Shown piece after piece: positions 19,401-29,738 of a stretch of 64,000 nt of DNA. The DNA is from Listeria floridensis FSL S10-1187 (GTDB taxonomy: Bacteria > Bacillota > Bacilli > Lactobacillales > Listeriaceae): the NCBI RefSeq assembly GCF_000525875.1, contig NZ_AODF01000006.1:1-64000 (forward strand). The letters are read 5' to 3'. How positions within the stretch are numbered: position 1 is the stretch's first letter; each line of letters begins with the position of its first letter. The translations under genes and the position numbers were made by a program. The notes beneath the pieces were generated by a model. The model was not told where the DNA came from, did no database searches, and was given only the letters and a program-made list of their open reading frames with translations.

Positions 19401-19892
19401 TCAGTACTTTGAGCTACGCCTCTCAAGCCTTTCAACATCACGAAAAACACCGTCCATTTTTCCAAGTTTTTCATGCACACACAGCGTTTTAAATCCAAAT
19501 TCATGGTGCAGCGCCAAACTCCCTTTATTTTCAGGGAAAACAAGCGATTGTAGTGTCCAAATACCAGCTTGCTCGCTGGCTTCAACCATAGTTTCCATCA
19601 ATTTACGGCCGAGTCCTTGTCCACGTGCCTCCTCAGCCACATACAAACTTAGTTCTGCTACCCCCCGGTAACTGGGCATCGCAGAAACTGGCAAAAGCGC
19701 AGCCCATCCAAGTGCTTTTCCTCCATCTAAACGGGCTACTAACCGGCACTCCTGCAAATATTTTGCATCAAAATCTCCCCAGCTTAACGCCTCTGTTTGA
19801 AACGTAGCATTCCGCGTATCAATCCCCTGCTGATGAATCGCGGCAACAGCTGGATAATCCTCTAATCGCATTTCCGTAATCCAAATTCCCAT
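19401..19892 (-). CDS. GNAT family N-acetyltransferase (phosphinothricin acetyltransferase-like)
   Basis: 163 residues. The acetyl-CoA-binding motif A is EEARGQGLGRKLM near residue 90, preceded by strand 4 (RGVAELSLYV) and followed by QSLVFPENKGSLALHHEFGF. The N-terminus (IHQQGIDTRNATFQTE) is that of the YwnH/Bar branch, which acetylates amino-acid-like compounds such as phosphinothricin or methionine sulfone; the natural substrate here is unknown. The ATG at 19892 overlaps the pheA stop (TGATG), so the two are translationally coupled. In L. monocytogenes the homologue lies next to ymdB but pheA is far away. Confidence 0.85.
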   Translation of the reverse strand: MGIWITEMRLEDYPAVAAIHQQGIDTRNATFQTEALSWGDFDAKYLQECRLVARLDGGKALGWAALLPVSAMPSYRGVAELSLYVAEEARGQGLGRKLMETMVEASEQAGIWTLQSLVFPENKGSLALHHEFGFKTLCVHEKLGKMDGVFRDVERLERRSSKY

Positions 19893-20755
19893 CAAGCCTC
19901 ACCAGCTTTCTTTTTCTTGATTAGATAAGTCTGATAACTACCAAGCACTTTAACTTCTCCGCCCAGAAGTTCAATTTCTTGAAGTGCATTTTGCAGTAAT
20001 TCCGTTTTTCCTCCTGACAATAAATCAATCAAGAAAAAATATTCGCCAAGCGAGGTTTTAAGCGGCCGCGATTCAATCTTCGACATGTCAATGCCGCGCC
20101 ATGCAAAGGCCGACAATACCTTATGTAAAGCCCCTGGTAAATTATTGGGCAATATGACATTGATCGTCGTTTTCTCTTCCCCTTTTGGAAGTCTAATCTG
20201 GACTGGGCTTCGGCTCAGCACAGCAAAGCGTGTTTGATTCAGTTCAATATCCTGAGCATCTCGTTTTACGATTGCAAGCCCATATTCCGTAGCTGCAAGT
20301 TCTGGCGCAATCGCCGCTGCAAGCATATCTGGATGCTCGCTGACCCATTTTGCAGCATAAGCTGTCGAAGGTGTCGCCGTCAGTTCTACCCCGTAAAGTT
20401 CTGCTTGAAGGAAATCAGCACACTGAGCAAGCCCTTGTGGATGGCTGAGGACTTTTTGAACCGATTTCCAAGCTGCCGCGTTACCTGAATGTACCATCAC
20501 ATGTTGCGCAATAGGGAGAACAAGTTCTGCTTGAATCGGAACATCAGCAAAGTGAAATAAGTAATCAAGCGTAGTATTAACCCCGCCTTCAATCGTGTTT
20601 TCAATCGGAACGACTGCAGCATCAACAGCACCAGACTGAATTGCCATGATCGCATCTGGAATGGCCGCATGCGGAATCAGCGTTTCATCGGGAAAAGCAT
20701 ATTTTGCTGCGCTGTGTGTGAAAGAAGCTGCAGGTCCTAAGTATGCAATATCCAT
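19892..20755 (-). CDS. pheA: prephenate dehydratase
   Basis: 287 residues. Catalytic domain: MDIAYLGPAASFTHSAA at the N-terminus, AVVPIENTIEGGVNTTLDYL near residue 48 and the catalytic TRFAVLSR (Thr-Arg-Phe) near residue 173. A C-terminal ACT domain follows, with ALHKVLSAFAWRGIDMSKIE and SRP, the phenylalanine-binding motif. It converts prephenate to phenylpyruvate in phenylalanine synthesis and is feedback-inhibited by phenylalanine through the ACT domain (family knowledge). It lies 87 bases after obg, as in L. monocytogenes. Confidence 0.95.
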   Translation of the reverse strand: MDIAYLGPAASFTHSAAKYAFPDETLIPHAAIPDAIMAIQSGAVDAAVVPIENTIEGGVNTTLDYLFHFADVPIQAELVLPIAQHVMVHSGNAAAWKSVQKVLSHPQGLAQCADFLQAELYGVELTATPSTAYAAKWVSEHPDMLAAAIAPELAATEYGLAIVKRDAQDIELNQTRFAVLSRSPVQIRLPKGEEKTTINVILPNNLPGALHKVLSAFAWRGIDMSKIESRPLKTSLGEYFFLIDLLSGGKTELLQNALQEIELLGGEVKVLGSYQTYLIKKKKAGEA

Positions 20756-20842
20756 TATTTATTATACAGCTCCTTTTTGATAAAGAAAAAGAGGTCAGGC
20801 GTCTGCTTCTTCGTAAAAAAGCACTCCTTTCCTCCCTCCTCA

Positions 20843-22132
20843 TTACTCTTGAAATTCAAATTCAAAGTCAAGCAGACGAACTGTATCCCCGTCCTCTGCT
20901 CCGCGTTTGCGCAGTTCCTCATCAACGCCCATTGCACGAAGCTGACGTGAGAAACGATTAATCGATGCATCGCGTTCAAAGTTTGTCATCGCAAACAAGC
21001 GTTCAATCTTCTCGCCACTAAGCACAAATGCGCCGTCTGGATCACGCGTAATTTCAAATTCTGGCGCTTCTTCTTGGAATTTATAAAGCACCGTATTTTC
21101 TTCTTCTTTTTCAAGCAGTTCGTCAAGCGGAAACTCAGGTGTATCTTCAAGCCGATCTGCAATCGACAACAATAGCGGTTTAAGTCCTGTTTTTGTAAGT
21201 GCAGAAATCGGAAAAATCGGTATTTCTGATCCGACTTTTTCCTTAAATGCCTCGAGCTTCTCCTCTGAACCCGGCATATCCATTTTATTCGCTACAATAA
21301 TTTGCGGACGTTCCATCAAGCGAAGGTTATAGTCTTCAAGCTCTTTGTTGATCGCAAGATAATCTTCATATGGATCGCGTCCTTCTGAACCAGACATATC
21401 AATTACGTGTACGATAACCCGTGTCCGTTCAATATGACGTAAAAACTGGTGACCAAGTCCAACGCCGAGACTTGCGCCTTCAATTAGTCCTGGTAAATCA
21501 GCCATAACAAAACTGCGTCCGTCTCCAGTATCTACCATTCCGAGATTCGGTACAAGTGTCGTAAAGTGATAAGCAGCAATTTTTGGACGAGCTGCCGATA
21601 CGATTGAAAGCAAAGTGGATTTACCAACGCTCGGGAATCCGACAAGCCCCACATCAGCAAGCACTTTTAGCTCAAGTTGAATATTACGATCCTCACCCGG
21701 TTCGCCGTTTTCAGAAAGCTCTGGAGCGGGATTCGCTGGAGTTGCGAAACGTTTGTTGCCGCGTCCTCCGCGTCCACCTTTCACGATAATAGCTTGTTGT
21801 CCGTCTGCAACTAAATCTGCAAGAGTTTCACCTGTATCCGTGTCTTTCACTACCGTACCCGGTGGAACTTTAATGATTAAATCTCTCGCACCGCGTCCGT
21901 GCATACTTTTACTCATGCCATTTTCACCATGAGGAGCTTTAAATTTGCGTTTATAACGGAAATCTACGAGCGTTCGTAGGCCTTCGTCTACTTCAAAGAC
22001 AACGTTTGCTCCTCTGCCACCATCACCGCCTGCTGGTCCACCGTTTGGAACAAATTTTTCACGTCGGAATGCAACCATTCCATCACCGCCGTTTCCAGCC
22101 TTTACATATATTTTCACCTGATCTACAAACAT
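20843..22132 (-). CDS. obg: GTPase Obg (CgtA)
   Basis: 429 residues in three domains. The glycine-rich Obg fold spans residues 1-158 ([20 protein letters not shown], many GG pairs). The G domain starts at about 159, with [11 protein letters not shown] (G1), the G2 threonine in [20 protein letters not shown] (G3) and VANKMDM (G4). The C-terminal OCT domain covers the last 80 residues. Obg binds the 50S subunit and ppGpp and links ribosome assembly to stress. Start ATG 22132, behind a GGAG; the upstream extension of the frame does not belong to the family. Confidence 0.97.
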   Translation of the reverse strand: MFVDQVKIYVKAGNGGDGMVAFRREKFVPNGGPAGGDGGRGANVVFEVDEGLRTLVDFRYKRKFKAPHGENGMSKSMHGRGARDLIIKVPPGTVVKDTDTGETLADLVADGQQAIIVKGGRGGRGNKRFATPANPAPELSENGEPGEDRNIQLELKVLADVGLVGFPSVGKSTLLSIVSAARPKIAAYHFTTLVPNLGMVDTGDGRSFVMADLPGLIEGASLGVGLGHQFLRHIERTRVIVHVIDMSGSEGRDPYEDYLAINKELEDYNLRLMERPQIIVANKMDMPGSEEKLEAFKEKVGSEIPIFPISALTKTGLKPLLLSIADRLEDTPEFPLDELLEKEEENTVLYKFQEEAPEFEITRDPDGAFVLSGEKIERLFAMTNFERDASINRFSRQLRAMGVDEELRKRGAEDGDTVRLLDFEFEFQE

Positions 22133-22166
22133 GTTTTTTCTCCGTTCTATTAAAGTCTTATCTTTC

Positions 22167-22194
22167 ATTATAACAATAAACCGCGATTGCGCAA
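22167..22194 (-). promoter_or_regulatory. probable obg promoter
   Basis: Perfect TATAAT (22167-22172 on the minus strand), 16-base spacer, weak TTGCGC (22189-22194). Confidence 0.5.
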
Positions 22195-22302
22195 GCGATT
22201 TTCTTTTGGAAAACTCGGGTCTTTCTTACAAAATAGGTAAAGTCTTGAAAATTTGTCTGTTCTTTTAATACCAAATGGGTAGTTTGAAGGGAAAATAACC
22301 GC

Positions 22303-22342
22303 AAAAAAAGTGTTTTAGGCATTTGCCTAAAACACTTTTTAA
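22303..22342 (-). terminator. intrinsic terminator of glpFK
   Basis: A 17-bp near-continuous stem (22305-22321 with 22324-22340) built on GTGTTTTAGGCA and its complement, with A/T runs at the ends; it lies just after the glpK stop. Confidence 0.93.
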
Positions 22343-22350
22343 CATGAATC

Positions 22351-23886
<1,536 letters not shown>

Positions 23887-23901
23887 TTATTTCTAAATTG
23901 C

Positions 23902-24720
23902 TTAAACGAGTTGTTTTTTCTTATCAAGCATCATTGAGAAAATAAGTACGAGTACAAAGAGCACAAGAACTAACCAGAACCACATACCAAAATCTTTATT
24001 GATGATTGCATTATACGAAAGTGCACCAAGAGCGCCACCTAAAAACGGTCCAATAACTGGCACCCAAGAATAGCTCCAATCAGAACCACCCTTACCAGCA
24101 ATCGGCCAGATAAAGTGAGCAATACGAGGACCTAGGTCACGTGCTGGATTAATAGCATATCCTGTTGTTCCACCTAGGCTCATCCCGATAGCGATGATTA
24201 AAATACCTACTACAATTGGATTTAAACCGTCCGAAAATTTGTTTGCACCAAGCGACATTAAACCGAATACAAGCATAAATGTACCAAGTGCTTCGCCGAA
24301 TACATTTGAGGTATAGTGACGAATTGCTGGTGCTGTAGAGAAGACACCAAGTTTCGTTGCTTTGTCTTCTGTTGCTTTCCAGTGCGGATAGTAATGTAGC
24401 CAAACGAGTGTAGCTCCGATAAAGGCTCCGATAAACTGGGCAAGGATATAAGGTAAAACATAATTCCAAGGAAATGTCCCAGCAAGTGCCATACCAAGCG
24501 TAACCGCTGGATTAAGATGCGCCATACTCATGTAACCGGAAACATAAACACCCATCGTAACAGCGAATCCCCACGCAAGTGCTACAAGAACCCAACCTGT
24601 ATTTTCAGCTTTTGAAAATTTCAATGAAACACCTGCAACGACCCCGCCACCAAGTAAAACTAAAACAGCAGTACCAATTACTTCTCCCAAAAATTGAATA
24701 CCTAAACTCGTGTCAATCAT
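23902..24720 (-). CDS. glpF: glycerol uptake facilitator (aquaglyceroporin)
   Basis: 272 residues, six membrane helices, MIP family. Both pore NPA motifs are present: HLNPAVTLGMA near residue 68 and AINPARDLGPR near residue 193, the latter with the R and D typical of glycerol-conducting members. It lets glycerol diffuse through the membrane, and glpK downstream traps it. Start ATG 24720 behind AAAGGAGTTG. The about 175-base leader holds a terminator of the GlpP-controlled kind and a cre overlapping the promoter. Confidence 0.95.
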   Translation of the reverse strand: MIDTSLGIQFLGEVIGTAVLVLLGGGVVAGVSLKFSKAENTGWVLVALAWGFAVTMGVYVSGYMSMAHLNPAVTLGMALAGTFPWNYVLPYILAQFIGAFIGATLVWLHYYPHWKATEDKATKLGVFSTAPAIRHYTSNVFGEALGTFMLVFGLMSLGANKFSDGLNPIVVGILIIAIGMSLGGTTGYAINPARDLGPRIAHFIWPIAGKGGSDWSYSWVPVIGPFLGGALGALSYNAIINKDFGMWFWLVLVLFVLVLIFSMMLDKKKQLV

Positions 24721-24804
24721 TCCTTAACAACTCCTTTTGATTTTTTGTTTGAGCTATCTCTCTATTATTTCCCCCAGACTCGCTAGCACCAAACTTATTT
24801 ATTC

Positions 24805-24869
24805 AAAAAAAGAATGACAAACAAAACAGGGGCAAGCATATTTGCTATGCGGTCGTTTTGATTGTCATC
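24805..24869 (-). promoter_or_regulatory. glpF leader terminator (probable GlpP antitermination target)
   Basis: On the minus strand a 15-bp stem (24855-24869 with 24812-24827, one mismatch and one bulged base) encloses a 27-base apical region with an inner GCATA/TATGC hairpin, followed by seven T. It lies about 85 bases before the glpF start, inside the transcript. Together with a glpP gene in the window this fits the Bacillus glp antitermination scheme. Confidence 0.75.
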
Positions 24870-24901
24870 TCTTCTCCTGACAGTATTATTAACTTGATAT
24901 C

Positions 24902-24931
24902 ATTAAAACACACGAACGTAAGCGCTGTCAA
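24902..24931 (-). promoter_or_regulatory. glpFK promoter with overlapping cre
   Basis: On the minus strand TTGACA (24926-24931), 18-base spacer, TTTAAT (24902-24907). The plus-strand segment 24917-24930 (CGTAAGCGCTGTCA) matches the CcpA cre consensus TGTAANCGNTNNCA at all but the first base and overlaps the -35, so CcpA binding should block the promoter. Confidence 0.75.
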
Positions 24932-25020
24932 TAAAATAGTATGCAATATTTTTCACAAAACAAGCTAAGCTTAGTTGTTCTGCCAGTTTGTCCTAGCAAT
25001 TTTAGCTAGATTATTTCACA

Positions 25021-25054
25021 AAAAAAAGCCGAGGTCGAAGCGACCTCGGCTTTT
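25021..25054 (-). terminator. intrinsic terminator of the rplU-prp-rpmA operon
   Basis: A perfect 14-bp stem (25024-25037 with 25041-25054), 3-base loop, seven T on the minus strand. Confidence 0.96.
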
Positions 25055-25058
25055 GATT

Positions 25059-25349
25059 TTAAGCTTCTTGTGCAGCCGGATAAACGCTGACTTTTTTCTT
25101 GTCGCGTCCCATGCGTTCGAAACGCACAACGCCGTCAACTTTAGCGAAAAGAGTATCATCGCCGCCACGTCCAACGTTTGTTCCCGGATAGATTTTCGTA
25201 CCGCGTTGACGATAAAGGATCGATCCGCCAGTAACGAATTGTCCGTCAGCACGTTTTGCACCTAGACGTTTTGATTCTGAATCACGACCATTGGAAGTGG
25301 AACCACCGCCTTTTTTGTGGGCAAAATGTTGAATATCAAATTTTAACAT
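25059..25349 (-). CDS. rpmA: 50S ribosomal protein L27
   Basis: 96 residues. It begins [20 protein letters not shown]; the first nine residues form the Firmicute L27 N-terminal extension, which is cut off (between F and A) by the protease Prp before L27 can reach the peptidyl-transferase centre. The rest ([29 protein letters not shown]) is standard L27. Start ATG 25349, behind AGGAGGTG. The protease gene is directly upstream. Confidence 0.97.
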   Translation of the reverse strand: MLKFDIQHFAHKKGGGSTSNGRDSESKRLGAKRADGQFVTGGSILYRQRGTKIYPGTNVGRGGDDTLFAKVDGVVRFERMGRDKKKVSVYPAAQEA

Positions 25350-25361
25350 GAAATACACCTC

Positions 25362-25679
25362 CTATTTGGAGTTTATTTTAATATGATCAGGATAGCTGTA
25401 CGCCAGTGATCTAAGTTGATTCACCATTCCCCGCAACAAAATTTGAACCGTATCTTCTTTAACAAATTCAGCTGGAACAGAATAATGAAGGTAACCTTCC
25501 TCTTCTTCAAGTATCGGTGTAAAATCCATTACCTCTGAAATAGCATTCACCATTCCATAAGCAATTGAAGAAGCGCCGGCACAAACAAGATCGCTGCCTC
25601 GCTCGGCAAAATCTGCATGTCCATCCATCGTAAAAGAAGCAATTAAGCCATCTTTTTCATTAACAGTCACGTGAATCAT
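25362..25679 (-). CDS. prp: ribosomal-processing cysteine protease Prp (YsxB)
   Basis: 105 residues. The catalytic His is in FTMDGHADFAERGSDLVCAG, and the catalytic Cys is the C of DLVCAGAS (residue about 33); this pair is the signature of the Prp family (PF04327). It removes the N-terminal extension of L27, an essential step in Firmicutes. Located between rplU and rpmA as in other Firmicutes. Start ATG 25679 behind GAAAGGACG. Confidence 0.93.
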   Translation of the reverse strand: MIHVTVNEKDGLIASFTMDGHADFAERGSDLVCAGASSIAYGMVNAISEVMDFTPILEEEEGYLHYSVPAEFVKEDTVQILLRGMVNQLRSLAYSYPDHIKINSK

Positions 25680-25696
25680 AGTTTCGTCCTTTCAAA

Positions 25697-26005
25697 TTAA
25701 GCGTTGATTGTATCAATCGTTAATTTTGTGTAAGGTTGACGATGACCTTGTTTTTTGTGGTAGTTCTTTTTAGGCTTATATTTATAAACCGTAAGTTTTT
25801 TCGCACGACCTTGTTTTTCAACTTTAGCAGTAACCGTTGCGCCTTCAATAAAAGGAGCACCGACTTTAGCTGCGTCGCCGCCTACGAATAGAACTTTATC
25901 AAAAGTAACAACGTCGCCAACTTCTCCTGCCAATTTCTCAACATAGATCTCTTGACCAGCTTCTACTTTGATTTGTTTTCCACCTGTTTCAATAATTGCG
26001 TACAT
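25697..26005 (-). CDS. rplU: 50S ribosomal protein L21
   Basis: 102 residues, [18 protein letters not shown] at the start and [19 protein letters not shown] near the end, both L21 signatures. It binds 23S rRNA near L20. First gene of the rplU-prp-rpmA operon, with a structured leader upstream. Start behind GAGGAGGTG. Confidence 0.97.
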   Translation of the reverse strand: MYAIIETGGKQIKVEAGQEIYVEKLAGEVGDVVTFDKVLFVGGDAAKVGAPFIEGATVTAKVEKQGRAKKLTVYKYKPKKNYHKKQGHRQPYTKLTIDTINA

Positions 26006-26113
26006 ACTTGCACCTCCTCATATACTAAGACTCGCCATCACAGGAGATCTATCCGAAGATAAATACTTGACCCAGTTCCGAGCGGTTGTAGCGTGGTGCG
26101 CTACAAACATAAC
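26006..26113 (-). ncRNA. L21-leader-like RNA upstream of rplU
   Basis: The about 108-base leader contains a perfect 8-bp hairpin (26086-26093 with 26099-26106, loop of five) near its 5' end and further G/C-rich pairing before the ribosome site. Position and form resemble the Firmicute ribosomal protein L21 leader, an autoregulatory structure; a covariance search would confirm. Confidence 0.6.
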
Positions 26114-26119
26114 ATTAAA

Positions 26120-26148
26120 ATCATAGCACATGAACCGCACAGTGTCAA
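26120..26148 (-). promoter_or_regulatory. rplU operon promoter
   Basis: Consensus TTGACA (26143-26148), 17-base spacer, TATGAT (26120-26125) on the minus strand. Confidence 0.85.
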
Positions 26149-26165
26149 TCATATACCCATGATTT

Positions 26166-27493
26166 TTAGTCTGCACGGCGAATCGCATAAAACGGAGCTG
26201 CCTCATCAGCAATTTCCCAATCAACGGTATATTTAGAAGCTTGATCAAGTCCTAAAAATACATCCAAAACAGCTTCAGTGGTTACAACCAAGAATGAATC
26301 GGCATTTTGATAAAATTCAAGTTCGCGTTCTAATTCATAAGCAGTAGAAAGAGCGGAAGTAACATGACCCGTTCCCCTGCAAACAGGACAAGTTTCTGTC
26401 ACTGTTTCAAGCAGAGAAGCTGTTTTTTTTCTTTCTAGTCAGCTGCATTAAGCCTGACTTTGAAAATTCTGCAATTTGCGTGGTGAGCTGTTCTTGCTTA
26501 ATAAGTTGCTCCATTTCGAGCAGCAGCTCTTCTTGACCGGCATCCTTCATTCCACCGATAAAATCAATCACAATTAAGCCGCTCATCTGCCGCAACCGGA
26601 TTTGCCGCAAAATTTCTTTTAGCACAGACTGATTCACCCGAAAAACGGTTTCTGCTTTATCAAAGTTACCTGAAAAACTGCTTGAATTCACATCAACAAC
26701 CCACATTGCTTCCGTTTTTTCAATATACAGCGTCACGCCGTTTTCTAAGTAAACAATCGGCTGAGTTAATTTGCCCACTTCCCCGTCGATACCGAATTCT
26801 TGAAAAAGATCACGATTCAAAATCACACGATCAGCCTCAGAAAGCGACATGTCCGCTACAACCTCACTAACCCCATAATGGCGCTTAAGTCGTACAATTT
26901 GTTCTGCAACCAAGTTTGCTTGATCAAGCAATAAACCAGGTTTTTTTTTTATTTTGCGATTGAGAAACTAAGTCTAAAAGAAACTGGCGTCTTTCTGTAA
27001 GTTCTTGAACAAGCGACTCGGTCGAACTCGTTTCCGCTTTAGACCTCAGAATCACAGCCTCAGCTTGCTGCAAATGCGGTTTTACTTCACGTATCAGTTC
27101 TTCCTTCCGCTCATCTCCGATTCGCTTTGACACTGACACATAAGATTTTCCGTAGATATAAACTAACTGCTCACCTGTAAGTTCAAGCATCCCCGAAACA
27201 AGTGGAAGTTTTGTCTTTGAACCAGGACGAACCACCTGAACAAGCAATTTCCCGCCTTGGGTTTTCATAGCATCCTCTGGGATATCATCCAAGTGCAAAA
27301 AGCCTTTTTCCTTTCCAAGCGTTACAAAACAAGCGTTAATTTTCCGATCGATTTTTTCAATTTGAGCTAGATATATCTGACCGGCTTGAGCTACTTTCAC
27401 CGGGCGAATAATCATGAAGTCAAGCAACTTCTTTTCCTCGATCACAGCAATTCTCTTCTCTGTTGTTCGTGCATTTACAATAATTTGCTTCAT
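26166..27493 (-). CDS. rng: ribonuclease G/E family protein, frame broken twice
   Basis: Three successive frames form one about 440-residue RNase E/G-type protein. It starts MKQIIVNARTTEKRIAV (ATG 27493, behind GAGGAGTGGAG) and has an S1-like domain (GQIYLAQIEKIDRKINACFV). The first break is in the T10 run at 26941-26950. The catalytic part then has both metal-binding aspartates (WVVDVNSSSFSG and VIDFIGGMKD). The second break is in the T8 run at 26423-26430, after which ETVTETCPVCRGTGHV gives the zinc-link CxxC. The family cleaves single-stranded RNA, 5'-monophosphate dependent. Both breaks are in homopolymers, so I treat the gene as intact in the organism. A terminator between minD and this gene suggests separate or reduced transcription. 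Confidence 0.85.
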
Positions 27494-27516
27494 TTCTCCA
27501 CTCCTCATTGCTTCAT

Positions 27517-27545
27517 AAAAAGCCTCCACAAATTTCGTGAAGGCT
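27517..27545 (-). terminator. terminator between minD and rng
   Basis: 9-bp stem (27521-27529 with 27537-27545, one G-T), 7-base loop, five T on the minus strand. Confidence 0.8.
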
Positions 27546-27553
27546 CAAGTACT

Positions 27554-28357
27554 TTATTTACCAGAAAACAACTTTTTCAAACGAGAAAAGAAGCCTTCCT
27601 TCGGCTGTTCAATCGACATTAGCGGAATCGATTCTCCTAAAAGCCGGCGGGCTATATTGCGGTATCCTTGTGATGCACGGTTATTTGGCTGCATTACAAC
27701 AGGGTCTCCACTATTTGATGAACGAATAACTTCATCATCATCAATAATAATCCCGAGCAGTTCAATCGACAAATGTGATGTAATTTCATCGATATCCATC
27801 ACGTCGCCATTTTTCATCATCTGCGTACGAATCCGGTTGATAATGAGCTTTGGCGGCTCCATGTCTTCTTCCTTCTCCAAGAGACCGATAATCCGGTCTG
27901 CATCACGCACGGCAGAAATTTCTGGAGTTGTGACGACAATCGCTTGGTCTGCCCCGGCAACGGCATTTTTATACCCCGTTTCAATCCCAGCAGGTGAATC
28001 AATTAAAATAAAATCATAATCCGGCTTTAGTTCACTAATTAAAGCCTTCATTTGATCGCCAGTAACAGCTGATTTATCCGTTGTTTGCGCAGCAGGAAGT
28101 AGAAACAGCAAATCATCAAAACGTTTATCCTTAATCAATGCTTGGTGCGTTTTGCATCGTCCCTCAACAACATCGACTAAATCATATATAATCCGATTTT
28201 CAAGTCCTAAGACAACATCGAGATTACGGAGACCGATATCCATATCCACTAAACACACTTTTTTGCCTTGAAGTGCCAAAGCGGTACCAAGATTAGCGGT
28301 TGACGTGGTTTTTCCAACACCGCCTTTTCCTGAAGTAATTACTATTGCTTCCCCCAT
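27554..28357 (-). CDS. minD: septum site-determining ATPase MinD
   Basis: 267 residues. Deviant Walker A GKGGVGKTT near residue 10, switch motif DMDIGLRNLD near 40, and Walker B region FILIDSPAGIE near 115. The C-terminal amphipathic helix EGFFSRLKKLFSGK anchors it to the membrane. MinD recruits MinC to stop Z-ring formation away from midcell. Start behind GAGGGAGGACG, two bases after the minC stop. Confidence 0.97.
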   Translation of the reverse strand: MGEAIVITSGKGGVGKTTSTANLGTALALQGKKVCLVDMDIGLRNLDVVLGLENRIIYDLVDVVEGRCKTHQALIKDKRFDDLLFLLPAAQTTDKSAVTGDQMKALISELKPDYDFILIDSPAGIETGYKNAVAGADQAIVVTTPEISAVRDADRIIGLLEKEEDMEPPKLIINRIRTQMMKNGDVMDIDEITSHLSIELLGIIIDDDEVIRSSNSGDPVVMQPNNRASQGYRNIARRLLGESIPLMSIEQPKEGFFSRLKKLFSGK

Positions 28358-28359
28358 GT

Positions 28360-29037
28360 TTATCGTCCTCCCTCAAAATTCGTAATTTCTGGTCTGATTT
28401 TTCTAATTTTATGTATATCATCGATCACTAATTGATCCTCTTCGCCAATAAAAGCAGAAAATAATTGCGTATCTTCAATTTCCTTATAAGCTTCACTATC
28501 AAAACCAAAAGATTGTTCAGCGATTCTAACCTGTGAAGGATATAAAAACTTTCCCGCAACTACAGCTCGCACGTTACCATCAAAACCAGCATGAACAATT
28601 CCTTTAATATTACCAAGCACATAAATATTTCCAGTTGAACGGATCTGACCGCCTGGGTTGATATCTCCAATCAAGAGAATATCGCCAGAAACTTGAATGA
28701 CTTGTCCAGAACGAACAATCGTCGCAAGTGAATAGACTTGATCCTCTTCTTTCCACTTTTTGGCAGCATCTTTCGTTATGACGTTGCTGTAAAAAGCGCT
28801 GATAGCCATTTGGCTGTTTTTCTTGATGATATCTTCTATCCTCGACTCCTCTTCGACAGAAAATAAACGATTGCCGATTTGTACCTGAACAGGCAGTTTT
28901 TCTCCTGAATAAGGTGCGCTCTTTTGTTCTTTTAGCAAGACTAGAAGCTCCTTTTCAAGCTCCTCAATACTCGCGGTGTCACTAAGCATAATTTGAATGC
29001 CGTCTTTCGTTCCTTTAATTTGTACGTTCTTTTTCAT
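28360..29037 (-). CDS. minC: septum site-determining protein MinC
   Basis: 225 residues. The N-terminal FtsZ-inhibiting domain covers residues 1-100. The C-terminal right-handed beta-helix has the glycine ladder GQVIQVSGDILLIGDINPGG, GNIYVLGNIKGIVHAG, characteristic of MinC, and binds MinD. Start ATG 29037, behind GAGGTG. Coupled to minD. Confidence 0.95.
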   Translation of the reverse strand: MKKNVQIKGTKDGIQIMLSDTASIEELEKELLVLLKEQKSAPYSGEKLPVQVQIGNRLFSVEEESRIEDIIKKNSQMAISAFYSNVITKDAAKKWKEEDQVYSLATIVRSGQVIQVSGDILLIGDINPGGQIRSTGNIYVLGNIKGIVHAGFDGNVRAVVAGKFLYPSQVRIAEQSFGFDSEAYKEIEDTQLFSAFIGEEDQLVIDDIHKIRKIRPEITNFEGGR

Positions 29038-29130
29038 CCAGTTTTCACCTCAATTATGCGCCTCATTCTTTTTTTCATAGCGCTAAATTTTATTATAGCA
29101 GAAAACAGCTCTAATATGCCATTTTTCATG

Positions 29131-29208
29131 AAAAAAACAGCCGAATCGCTTCAGATAGTTAAAAACACATCTGCTGTACTTTCAAAAGCACAAGCGATTC
29201 AAGCTGTT
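29131..29208 (-). terminator. long-armed terminator between mreD and minC
   Basis: On the minus strand an AACAGC..GAATCGCTT arm (29192-29208) pairs with AAGCGATTC..CTGTT (29136-29151) across a 40-base loop, with a two-base internal mismatch, then a T7 tract. It follows directly after the mreD stop. Confidence 0.7.
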
Positions 29209-29736
29209 CTATAAGCGATTTTCTGATTTTTTCAGTTTCACTAAGAAATAACGAAACGGGAAAAACACAACTAAATAAAAAGCAAAATTCAACAAAATCG
29301 TTGTCCAAAGCCGCATATCAATAAAAGTTGCAATTGACATAGTAGTTGTTCCAATTAATGAATAAAAGGCATAGACAACCGATTCCGTCAATATAATATT
29401 AAATACAGTAATCAGTCCGACTAAAACGATATTATTTTGAAGTACCTTCAAAAACTTATCTGTAATGTACACGACAAACGGAAATATCGCGAAATAGATA
29501 CCCATTACACTCGTATAATAGATATCAAATACAAGGCCTAAAATGAAAGCATATACAAGCGTCGTATTTCTACGATAAAAAGCCGTCATCAAAATCAGCA
29601 TCACTAATAAAAAATGCGGGACAAACATCCTGCTGTCGCCAAAAAGCGGTTTAGCAAACTGAAGGCTTACGACCCCTTCCAAAATAAAGGTTACAATCAT
29701 GATGGCGGGAAGCCAAATGGTTCTCTTTACATTCAT
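29209..29736 (-). CDS. mreD: rod shape-determining protein MreD
   Basis: 175 residues, five or six membrane helices, MreD family (ILEGVVSLQFAKPLFGDSRM, IYYTSVMGIYFAIFPF). With MreB and MreC it forms the elongasome core that directs lateral wall synthesis. ATG 29736 lies at the mreC stop (TGATCATG), behind GGAGGAAATT, so the genes are coupled. Confidence 0.93.
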   Translation of the reverse strand: MNVKRTIWLPAIMIVTFILEGVVSLQFAKPLFGDSRMFVPHFLLVMLILMTAFYRRNTTLVYAFILGLVFDIYYTSVMGIYFAIFPFVVYITDKFLKVLQNNIVLVGLITVFNIILTESVVYAFYSLIGTTTMSIATFIDMRLWTTILLNFAFYLVVFFPFRYFLVKLKKSENRL

Positions 29737-29738
29737 GA

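Noticed and set aside
25070-25265. Plus-strand small frames over rpmA/terminator
   Set aside because: They are antisense to rpmA and run through its terminator; no independent support.
27537-28019. 160-codon plus-strand frame
   Set aside because: Shadow of minD on the opposite strand; no family resemblance and no initiation signal.
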